Positions 47,916 through 56,549 of a stretch of DNA of 64,000 nt are shown here, in pieces. Within the stretch, counting starts at the first letter, position 1; every line of letters begins with the position of its first letter. The notes under the pieces were generated by a model. The model saw only the letters and a list, made by a program, of their open reading frames with translations. It searched no databases and was not told the origin of the DNA. The stretch comes from Corinectria fuckeliana (Eukaryota; Ascomycota; Sordariomycetes; Hypocreales; Nectriaceae): contig WPDH01000080.1 in assembly GCA_019137255.1 (NCBI GenBank), forward strand, positions 310,001-374,000. The letters run 5' to 3'. Both the position numbers and the translations under genes were made by a program.

Positions 47916-48810
47916 TTACAGCTCCTTCTCTTTGACAGGCTTCTTTGTTAATAGGTCCTCGCGTCCCGTTACAGGCGCATTTCCCACGTATTCCTTGCCT
48001 CCAAATGCCTCAAAGCCCTTGTGAAACGCCCACTCAACCGCAGTCTCGACTGGTTCATCGAACATAGCGGGCAGGAAGGGAACGACTGCAAGGCCCAATC
48101 CGATAGGGGCCCACGTCCGTATCATCTTGTTCTTCATGTCCTTCATAGCTCTTCCCGAATATCGGACAACGCTGTGGATCGTAAACGCTGGAAGGCCCAT
48201 GCTGGCAAGACTCTGGAAGATGGCGCGCTGAACCATGACGGTGCGGTAGTCTTCCAGCGGAGGAACCACGCCCGGCTTCGCGTCAGGGGTCTGGCCTGCG
48301 GGGAGTTTGGCGATCTTCTGCTGCTGCGGCGTGAGCTGCACTTGAGGGTTGAGGACGATTTGGTTGTGCCAGTAGGACTTGTATCCTTCGTATGAAACAT
48401 CGCCGACGAGGTACAGCCACGATATGCCGTAGGCGGTTCGTACGAGCTTCGGATGAACAACGGGCCGGAACGATTCGCCTACATCGGACGTATACGCGAC
48501 GTATCTGTGGGCGGAAAGAAGGATCGTTCGTACTCGAGATCCGTATGCTGCGTACCGTAGATTGGAGTCGGTGGAGTCGGGACCGCTGGAAGACTTGGTG
48601 AGCGCGGTTGAGACAGCTGCGGAGACGATTTACTTACTACCCCTCACTGATTCCGTCGAAGAAGCTTGAATCGGCGTCTGCCTTGTCGATAATCTTCTGC
48701 AATCCCTTGGGAAGGTGCTCCGGCGCGGGGAGCTTGCTGGGGTCGAAGTCAGACTTGGGCGTCTCCTTCTGCTCCGGCGCAGAGTCCTTAGATTTTCCCC
48801 ACCAAGGCAT
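47916..48810 (-). CDS. Mitochondrial fission process protein 1 (MTFP1/Mtp18) homologue
   Basis: Exons on the minus strand are 48810-48638 and 48585-47916, joined by a 52-nt intron with GTAAGT donor, giving 280 aa. The conserved core reads DSNLRYAAYGSRVRTILLSA, HRYVAYTSDVGESFRPV, LVRTAYGISWLYLVGDVSYE, then RTVMVQRAIFQSLASMGLPA and FTIHSVVRYSGRAM. These are the Mtp18 signatures, with several moderately hydrophobic segments expected to span the inner mitochondrial membrane. In animals Mtp18 promotes mitochondrial fission; the fungal role is inferred. The donor was preferred over GTAGTA five bases earlier because it is consensus and gives a typical intron length; the two choices differ by one residue. 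Divergent from ATP19. Confidence 0.85.
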
Positions 48811-49204
48811 TGCGAGACAGGAAAAAATTTGGCAATTGGAACGAAGAGTGTGAAGTGAAAGAGATGGTCTGAGTGAGATATGGGTTTTTCGTCCTTTAAT
48901 GCGACCAGGCGGAAGGCTCGACGTTTTGAAGGATCCGCCGCTGCCGGCTATCTAGATATGCACTAAGGTACTTAATTAGACGGCATGGTGACGTCGCCGC
49001 CAAGATCCGACAGATCCCGACTCAGATCGCCCGGAGTATAACCGCCGCGCCCGACGCCGCCTTTTGCGCCTGCAATTCCAGGCACGAGCCTCCGGATTTC
49101 AGAGCTCGGCAAAGCACCTCAACCGCGAAGCCTCGTCCATCCACCCACCCATTATCCCGCCCACCAACCCAATCCGTCTATTCCCACCCTGCCACTCACT
49201 CACA
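48811..49204. promoter_or_regulatory. Divergent promoter, MTFP1-like / ATP19
   Basis: 394 bp between two genes for mitochondrial inner-membrane proteins. Co-regulation from a shared promoter is plausible. No specific site identified. Confidence 0.5.
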
Positions 49205-49548
49205 ATGGCTGGTGTTCCAACCTACAAGATTGCTGGCCAGCAGGTCGGCGGCCACTACGTGCGTTCCCTCTCAATTGATCCCCGCTGCGACGAAAGAGTC
49301 TCCCCCCAAACTGACCCGGCGGAAACACAGATCGCCATCGGCTGGTTGGCCACGCTCTTCCTCGGCGTCTCGTACGCCACGTCCGGCCCTTCCTCCAAGG
49401 CCGGTCCGGCCACTGCTCCTCCGATCAACGCCTCGAGCTCCGACGAGGCCGATTTCATCAAGTGCGCGAATTCGATGGCCCCCGCGGGACTTTCGCCGGC
49501 TAACCGGGATACAGGAAGTTCTTGGACGAACAGGACAAGAAGAACTAA
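49205..49548 (+). CDS. ATP19: Mitochondrial F1Fo-ATP synthase subunit k (Atp19)
   Basis: Exons 49205-49258, 49331-49461 and 49515-49548 encode a 72-aa protein too short to be seen as one open frame. It starts MAGVPTYKIAGQQVGGHY, continues with a single membrane segment (IAIGWLATLFLGVSYAT, about residues 19-35) and ends DEADFIKKFLDEQDKKN. The order, with QVGxHxLA before the helix and an acidic ADFI(K)KFL tail, matches fungal Atp19, a dimer-associated subunit of ATP synthase in the inner membrane. Donors are GTGCGT and GTGCGC; the second intron carries GGCTAAC as branch site. All three joints keep the frame. Confidence 0.88.
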
Positions 49549-50246
49549 GCGGTTGGGTCGAAAAGGACGATTGTGCGGTCTTGCGGACGCGGTGTACATT
49601 TATCAAACATGGAGACGTGAGCTGTCCATCGATTCGGATAGCCGGATTCATATATCATCAGAGGCCGGGTTTGCGATTCGCGGCATTGGCCCTTCTAACA
49701 CTTCGTCACCTTCGTTACCGTGAACTTGAAAGCTGGCCAGCACCTCGTTCCTTTCATCTGAGGGGTTTACAGGGAGTAATTATCTTGCCATAAGTGCCCT
49801 CGGCAAGCTATTCCCTCTCCGTGTTTCGGAGATTGCATACATACGACCCATGGAAACTTTGTGGCTACTCACCGAATATCGTACATCAATCGCTCTGAAC
49901 CGCTTTCTTTGAAGTTCCCCTTTCCGGAAATTCTCTAGTATTCAGGACTCCGGCAAATGAAGTAGTCACCATGGCCTTTCGGTGTATGAGAGAATCAAGG
50001 TACGACGTGGCGCAACCTTAATAGTCATTCCATCAGCCTCATGCAACGCCGGTGACTTATAACCTTCTGTCAAGCTTAGACCAAGCACAAAGTACGGTCT
50101 CGTGTGGTAACAATCATATCGTTTGAGTTATAGCTTTCGCAACTACTCATGCCCTCTGGCTTCAATTGTGCAAACACCTGTTTTCCATAACGACAGTAGA
50201 GTGCATGCTTGGCTTAGCTACCCTCGAACGTAGAAAGTATTTCGAC
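49549..50246. other. Convergent intergenic region
   Basis: Between the 3' ends of ATP19 and the SDR gene, about 0.7 kb. The plus-strand frame running on from ATP19 is only intron and 3' UTR read-through. Nothing else seen. Confidence 0.5.
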
Positions 50247-51337
50247 TCAAGACCGATCATTCCCCTTTTTCTCGTCCCCAAATATCGCCTTCTTCATGTC
50301 AGGTAACCCCATAAGTCGCAGCAACACGTCCTAAAAGTCATCAGCTCTTGTTGAGCACGGTCGGGTCACCTTATGACAGCCTACCGTGGCGTTGTTCCAC
50401 AAACACTTTGAGAAAAACCAAGCCGCGAATGCACCGTAGCCCGTGTAATGGCATGAACTGGAGAAACTGCTCAAGATATTGTTGACGACGTCCTTGGCGT
50501 ACTGCTCTGGTGATGCTGCGCCGGGTCAGAGGGCCATCGACTTCAGTAAGTGCTCGCACTCACTTTGCTGGAGGACTTCCTGGGCGTGTCCGCTTATCCA
50601 AGGGCCAAGAGGCTCTCGGGCAGGGTAGTAGAGAGAGTCTCTGGTAAACTCTGCCTCCCCCGCATGAGAGAAAAAGTCGGTATGGATACCTCCGGTGACA
50701 ACCTGGAGCTTCGTTAGTTTACTGATATATGCGAACATCCTTCCAAGGTGGGCGCCTACGTGGATAACCTTGACGTCGAAGGGCGCCATCTCGACGCGCA
50801 TCTGCCGTGAAAGATGCTCGAGCGCGGCTTTGCTGACGTTGTAGATGCCATTGAACGGGATGGGAACCTTCGCGACGACGGATCCGATGTTCACAATAGT
50901 GCCCTTGGAGGCAATTACCATGGGGCTGAAGGCTTGGGTGACCTCCAAGACGCCCCAGATGTTGACATCGAAGACGGACTTGGCAGCAGCGAGATCCGCG
51001 TCAAGCAGGGCTGCCTTGTCGGCTGCCGGGAATTAACAGAGAAACCCAGTCTCCAGTTCAGACGAGGAATCGTACCGATACCTGAGTTGTTGATTAGGAT
51101 GTCAAGAGTGCCCCCGCTGAGCGTGTTGACTTCGGCAGCAGCCCTCTTGATCGATTCGGAATCTGTAACCTCCAGGAGAACAATGTTCAGCCCCATGTCC
51201 TTTAGATGCTGCACCTTTGACGGGGATCGAGCTGTGGCGAAGACTCGGAATCCCCTCCTCTTCAGTTCCTGGGCGAGGTAGTCGCCGAGACCGCCCTTGC
51301 TGGTGCCCGTCACCAGTGCTGTCTTTTGCGACGCCAT
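50247..51337 (-). CDS. Short-chain dehydrogenase/reductase, Ayr1-like
   Basis: Exons on the minus strand are 51337-51076, 51022-50760, 50702-50564, 50515-50385 and 50330-50247, giving 292 aa. Features of a classical SDR: cofactor motif TGTSKGGLG (residues 10-18), ILINNSG, and the catalytic Ser135, Tyr148 and Lys152 (YNVSK). Arg at the end of strand 2 (ATARSPSK) suggests NADPH preference. The layout resembles 1-acyl-dihydroxyacetone-phosphate reductase (Ayr1), but fungi have many such SDRs, so the substrate is uncertain. The last two exons (SPEQYAKDVVNNI, FFSKCLWNNAT, DVLLRLMGLPDMKKAIFG) are visible only after splicing 48- and 54-nt introns. Intron 2 (57 nt) is 3n and stop-free, so unspliced reading inserts 19 residues. 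Confidence 0.85.
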
Positions 51338-52733
51338 TCCGGTAGAGTGGTGTGGCTTTTTGTCAGTGTTGGCGAAGGCGAATTGCTTCGAGACTTGAGC
51401 TGCTCATATATCTACGAGCCATAGGCCCGCCCAGATCCGGATGTGCGGAAGAATGGGACCATGGACGTATTGGAATACACGTGTCTATCATCCCCACTGT
51501 CAAGGAACTTGTGAGATTGAGAGACTGGCGGATAAATCCCATTGCAACGAGCCACTTCCCTGCCAGATGCGGCACATACAGCTTAGTCGTGGAAGGTAAG
51601 CACGTGTGGGAATACCCAGCATGCATGACACTAGGATGGCAAGTCCAGGTTACCTGGGACTCAAGCCCGGGACCCGAGGCGTAAAGATGCAGCAGCCAAC
51701 GGTCTTATGCCGCCCATTGGGATGAGTGGGTTTCTGCGACCTGAAATACTCAAGCCATAGAGCACCACTACGTGACTCTGATAGCTTATAGGTTGCGGTG
51801 GGCACTGCATTTGGAGCCCGGCTAAGCTGGATGACCTGCGGAGAAAGACTTCACTTACGGATAGATGGCCTGATCCCCGGAGAGGGTGGAGAAGCTGACC
51901 AGACTCCATTGTCAAAGACGTTCTCGAATCGGGCATTGCGAGATCGTGCCCCGGACATGGGTTATATGTACGGAATACATAGACGCGTCGGGGACGGCTT
52001 CCTCCAGTGAGAGATACAGTACATCCTGAGAATAGTGCTGTTTAATGATATTGCACCGGAAGTTGTTAGAATCTGGACTATGGTGCCTTTGGAGCTAGTC
52101 GCTATTCATCATGCACCCTCGGGACCATCCGTCCATTGAGATATTCATCAAAGTCGCCCCGCTTCAAGCAATTATTCGATCATGCAGGCGGCCATGTTCT
52201 CGACAGGGCACTACTCGTGTAAAGGACAAAGTATATAATTACCCGGCCATGTAGGTATGTATCGAGGGACGAGACGGATACTGGCATGCATCTATCTAAT
52301 GCATGATTCTAAAAGACCCGTCAACTGCATCACGGCACCACCACCTGAGGTACCTGCCTGACCTTGTTCAGGACGTATTTACAGCATCTTAGTTCACACC
52401 TCGAGGGCAGTTGGGACAACGGATTCGCTACCGTAGTTGGTGTGATGTGATGCAATTTATCGGTGCTTACATAACACCCAGAGCAAGCCAGGCGGGTAAA
52501 GGAGATGCGTGGGCAGGGTCACGTGGCACGTGGCAGCCCGGAACACCGCTTTTATCCTCCCCCGCCATCGACATCTCCATCGCCGAAACCACCATCTATC
52601 TCCCTTAATCGAAAGCATCCCACCACCCAAAACGCACGCCCCATCGGATACAACGATAGCCACCTCGCGGTTCCGCCAATCTCGTCCCAAAATCCCGAAC
52701 CCACACCTTCTTAAGGAGATAGCCGTCCTGGGC
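51338..52733. other. Intergenic region
   Basis: About 1.4 kb holding the SDR promoter at its left and the leader of the CENP-B-like gene at its right. The frame of the latter stays open to an ATG at 52509, but the stretch 52509-52733 looks like CT-rich leader. No other gene. Confidence 0.45.
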
Positions 52734-53915
52734 ATGTCGGCTGCTACCACCGACCCGGCCCTGGTCGCCGCTCCGGCCCCCGACCTGTCGCCCGTCGACG
52801 CCGCGCAGGCCGCCGCCGACGTCGCGCAGGCCGCCCAGATGGCCCAGGGCAGCCCCATCCTCACCTCCACGCCCAAGGAGCGCCACTCTCTCACCCTCGA
52901 CCAGCGCCGCGCCCTCCGCCGCTGGGCCAACAGCCAGCCCGTCCGGCCCTCGCACAAGGCCTGCATCGATTGGTTCTACTCGCAGTACGGCCAGCAGATC
53001 AGCCAGTCCACCGTCTCCCATTCCCTCTCCCCCAAGTACTCGCGCCTCGACGGCGACAACCCGCAGCTCTCGGGCTCTCGCCTGCGCTTCGGCAACTGGC
53101 CCGACGTGGAGAAGCTCGTTCTCCTTTGGTATCAGCAGGTCCAGGCCTCCGGTCGCCAGCCCACCAACGAGGAGCTTGGCGAAAAGGCAAAGTCCATCTT
53201 CAACCAGCTGCCGCGCTACAAGGACGAGAGCCCTCCCGAGTTTTCCCCCGGCTGGATCCACCGCTTCAAGAAGAGATATGGTCTCCTGGTCCGAAGACAA
53301 CGCCGTCACGGCGACGAGTCCCTCAACCCCGCCGAAGACATCAACTACCTTGCCGACTACGTCCCGCGTTACATTGACATTGCGCCCGACACCAGCCCAG
53401 CAACCATCAAAGAAGAGGTGATTCGCGTAGTCGGCGTGGAAGCCAGCCTTCACACCTGCGCCTTGGTCCGGGATGAAATCATCCGCCGGATGACGAGCCC
53501 TCACCAACCACCACCCCCACCGATGTTCAAGGACGAGCCGGCGCTCCCTCCCCCACAACCCGACCAACCCATGTACGCCGACGACGACCCAGAAGTCGTC
53601 CTCCAAAATGCTCTGCGTCAGCTTCAGCAGGAAGAGCAGGCCGCCGAGGAGCAGGCCGCCGCCGTGCGCGAGGAGCGCGACCGTGCCGAGAGAGCCAGCC
53701 TCATGACCCCCGGCGGGCGCGCCTCGTCTGTCTCGCGGTACGCGTCCACTCCCGGCCAAGACATGGCTCCGGACCTGACCCTAACCCCGATTAATTCCGA
53801 GGGGCCAGTCTCTCATCACGACCGACCACTGAGATGTCCCTTTTGCGTTAACAACAGGATGCTGCGAACTATTAAGGAGGCAGTTGAGCATATGTCTACG
53901 CATGTCGTTGTTTGA
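52734..53915 (+). CDS. CENP-B/Tc5-type HTH DNA-binding protein without transposase core
   Basis: Intronless, 393 aa from the ATG at 52734 (MSAATTDPAL). An alanine-rich start is followed by a first helix-turn-helix (LTLDQRRALRRWANSQPVRP to YGQQISQSTVSHSLSPKY, about residues 50-100). A second, Tc5/CENP-B-type unit follows (PDVEKLVLLWYQQVQASGRQ to FSPGWIHRFKKRYGL, about 118-185). This pair is the DNA-binding module of CENP-B, S. pombe Abp1 and pogo-like transposases, but no DDE catalytic domain follows. Instead there is a proline-rich stretch, a Gln/Glu/Ala coiled-coil candidate and a C-terminal CPFC..H....H zinc-finger-like end. Most likely a domesticated chromatin or DNA-binding protein; the exact role is unknown. 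ORF composition resembles neighbouring host genes. Confidence 0.8.
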   Translation: MSAATTDPALVAAPAPDLSPVDAAQAAADVAQAAQMAQGSPILTSTPKERHSLTLDQRRALRRWANSQPVRPSHKACIDWFYSQYGQQISQSTVSHSLSPKYSRLDGDNPQLSGSRLRFGNWPDVEKLVLLWYQQVQASGRQPTNEELGEKAKSIFNQLPRYKDESPPEFSPGWIHRFKKRYGLLVRRQRRHGDESLNPAEDINYLADYVPRYIDIAPDTSPATIKEEVIRVVGVEASLHTCALVRDEIIRRMTSPHQPPPPPMFKDEPALPPPQPDQPMYADDDPEVVLQNALRQLQQEEQAAEEQAAAVREERDRAERASLMTPGGRASSVSRYASTPGQDMAPDLTLTPINSEGPVSHHDRPLRCPFCVNNRMLRTIKEAVEHMSTHVVV

Positions 53916-54925
53916 TTGTAGTGGCTGTGGGGCATGATTGATATTCGCTGTATGATTGTACCGAATTGCAAAGGGTTTCATACTACGTAATTTACCCACT
54001 TCGGAGCGGACGGACTGACTGAACATGATACTATGGAGTTATGGGATTGAAAATGGAGTTGCGGTTACCGACACGGAGGGACGGAAATACCAGCCTAATG
54101 ACTAGACGCGCCTGAATGAAATGGAATCTCTTGCATTTGCCTTCGTCTTAAGCGACAACGTATAAACTTTTGAGGGAACGTTGATATGGTGCATGCACGA
54201 CTCGAGCATGGATATAATATGAGGCAAATACCGCCTAGACAGAGCCCTGCCATCTCGGGGAGGTGATTTTTTATCCCTTCCGTCGACCGTGCTGCGAGAC
54301 TGTATCCTACTATGCCCATCTATCTTGAAGACACACCTCAAAGAGGTAAGTTAACCCGCTCGTAAGTTTTAACCGTGCAAATGAAGACACCCGGACTATA
54401 CTCAGCGGAGGGGAAAACGGCGATGGGTTTGAAACGATAATTTCATCAAATGTCCATCTTGCAGCCTAGCATAGCTAAATACTCCAGCATTCCAACCATC
54501 CATCCATCCATCCATCGTAAACTTGGCTTTTCAGCCGGGTATATGTAACTAGTTCCAACCAGCGTCCCACGCCTACCTGACGGAGACACCTGAGTATTCC
54601 AAATAATAAAAACAGAAGCATACCAAGCCAAAAAAAAAAAAAGCACAAACACCATCAAGTCCCAGCCCTCACCAAAACCATCGCTCCTATCTTCCTTGAG
54701 CTTCGTATCGTCATGAAAGCCTTTCTATGCCCTTTAGGCATCCATGTCTTCGCTCCGTGTATAACATCGACGCCTTGCAAAACGCCGACCGGACGTCTAA
54801 TATGTATACAGCCGAAGAAATTGTCCCAAAAATAGCACCAACCCCAAAATCCTGCTGCCGTCATTGTACATGTGGTGGGTTATATAAGTATATATATATA
54901 GGTTGTGATAGGTCGGGTAGGTGCT
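53916..54925. other. Convergent intergenic region with simple repeats
   Basis: About 1 kb between the CENP-B-like gene and the rhodopsin-like gene. Contains (CCAT)n at 54496-54516, a 13-A run at about 54630-54642 and a TATATA stretch near 54890-54900. No gene. Confidence 0.55.
54496..54516. repeat. (CCAT)n microsatellite
   Basis: Five consecutive CCAT units. Direct observation. Confidence 0.9.
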
Positions 54926-56549
54926 TTATGACAAAAGACCACCCGGATCCCGGAGCTCCGGTTCTGGGTTTCCATGAACATTGAATTCCTGTTCTTGATT
55001 CGACTGTGGTATAGGTTGCAGTTCTGTTCCTTTGGATTGGGCCCTGGATCTGGCTTGCCTCGTATTGAGAGGCCCGAGGAGACCACTTAGATCCTGAAGC
55101 AAGGCCGTGGAGCCCCGACGGAAGCCTCCAGTGCCAGCCGTTACTGAAGCAGCCGGCAGGGAGTGGGCCGGCCCCGAGTCGCCGTTGGATGAGTCATGAC
55201 TGCCTGGCCGTATACTTCCGCTGCTTTCGCGAGGAGGATCCAATAATCCGCCTACGTCGAAGAACGAGACTCGTCTCGGCGTGTTCGTCGGCTCACTCTT
55301 CGTGAGGAAGAGAGGATCATGAGTGAGGAGTGAGTCGTCGCTTCGCTCGGCGTTGCTGCGTTGTCGTTGCGGAAACTGCCATCGCTCTAGGTCTTGATCA
55401 AGTTGCCTGATGACCGGGGCTGGCGTAAAGAGAATAGTATTTCCTTCATCGGGTGCGTCGGGCTGGTCGCGTAGTTCGGGGTCCACACCCATCCCAATGT
55501 CTCGAACGAGATCCTCGTCGCTGCCCCAGTGGCGGTGCAAGGTCGGTCGTCGTGGGTGGAGCGACGGGTCGAAAGACTCGGCAACTGAAGAACGGCGGAA
55601 CTTTGCCTTCTTTAGGCCTCGGTCCCGCACAAATGAGCCCAGCACTAAGGAATTGGCCGAGGCCGTCGCAAATAAGAGTTCGACCGAGGCGAGGAGGGAT
55701 CGGTATTGTTGTCGGCCGTCTTCCTTGATGATATTCGGTACTCGATACAAGGTCACGCCGACCACTGATAGACTGAGAGAAAAGAGCAGAACAAGCTGAA
55801 CCTTCCTCCTGATGGTCATCTGGCTCGTGACAATAATGGGAACTGGAAAGATAACCAGTAGCAAGTCAGTGAAGACGTTGCAAACAGCCATAGTAATGAG
55901 CTGCACATAACCCTGGCGGCACTGGCCGCCGGGGTCTGGTAGAACCTGCCAATAGTGGTTGAATGGTTGGCATTCAACGAGATTGCTGATGAATACAGCA
56001 ACAAAAGTGACAATGAGAATGACTCGGATGACGCGCAGCGTGGTGTGCCAGGAGCGCTCCCAGGTGGCGAAGGTCAATCGGCAAAGGAATTCGAGGATGG
56101 CCCCCTTGAGAATCCATAAGCTGTTGGGGAACGGTCAGCCAAGAGTTTGCAAGCGCAAGTTGGAATGTTGGGTAGGCGGTGAATCAATTCTGAAAGGATG
56201 GGGACGCCACATACGTTGCGGCGTAGAAGATTCGACTAGCCAGCACGAGGCCACTGGCGATCTCTTTCCTACGCACTTCCTCGTCGGTAAGCTCAGCATC
56301 ATCGAAATTGGCATTGTTGGTGCCGTATAGGAGGATATAGTGGACGCATCCCATACGCAGGTATAATGGTATTAATGCGAGGGCGGCGATGCGGTCTTCG
56401 GCGAAGAGTCGTTCGGTTCGGATAAAGCGACCAGCGAGTCGCAGGAGGATGATGAGGGTGCAGAAGGACGTTGCCCACCAGCACACCAACAAGGAGGGCT
56501 TGTCGTATTTGAATTCGCGAAGGGCCGGAGGGTCGGAGTAGAGCGTCAT
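54926..56549 (-). CDS. Fungal rhodopsin-domain (Pth11-related) integral membrane protein
   Basis: Exons on the minus strand are 56549-56215 and 56120-54926 (94-nt intron, donor GTATGT), giving 509 aa from MTLYSDPPALRE. The N-terminal 280 residues carry about seven hydrophobic helices (LLVCWWATSFCTLIILLRLA, IAALALIPLYLRMGCV, VILIVTFVAVFISNLVEC, FTDLLLVIFPVPIIV, VQLVLLFSLSLSVVGVTLY, SVELLFATASANSLVLG). CQPFNHYW and LPDPGGQC are typical loop residues of the fungal rhodopsin-domain family. The 230-residue cytosolic tail is Ser/Pro/Arg-rich and probably phosphorylated. Members include Pth11-like receptors, but ligand and signalling are unknown and the CFEM extracellular domain of Pth11 is absent. 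The frame stays open upstream to 57272, so a longer N-terminus cannot be excluded. Confidence 0.83.

Noticed and set aside
49841..49860. CATACGACC sequence resembling the start of a fungal 5S rRNA gene
   Set aside because: Similarity ends after about ten bases; the rest of the 5S sequence is absent.
52509..52733. In-frame N-terminal extension of the CENP-B-like protein
   Set aside because: CT-rich and Pro/His/Lys-rich leader-like sequence; the ATG at 52734 starts a sensible protein. Not excluded without transcript data.
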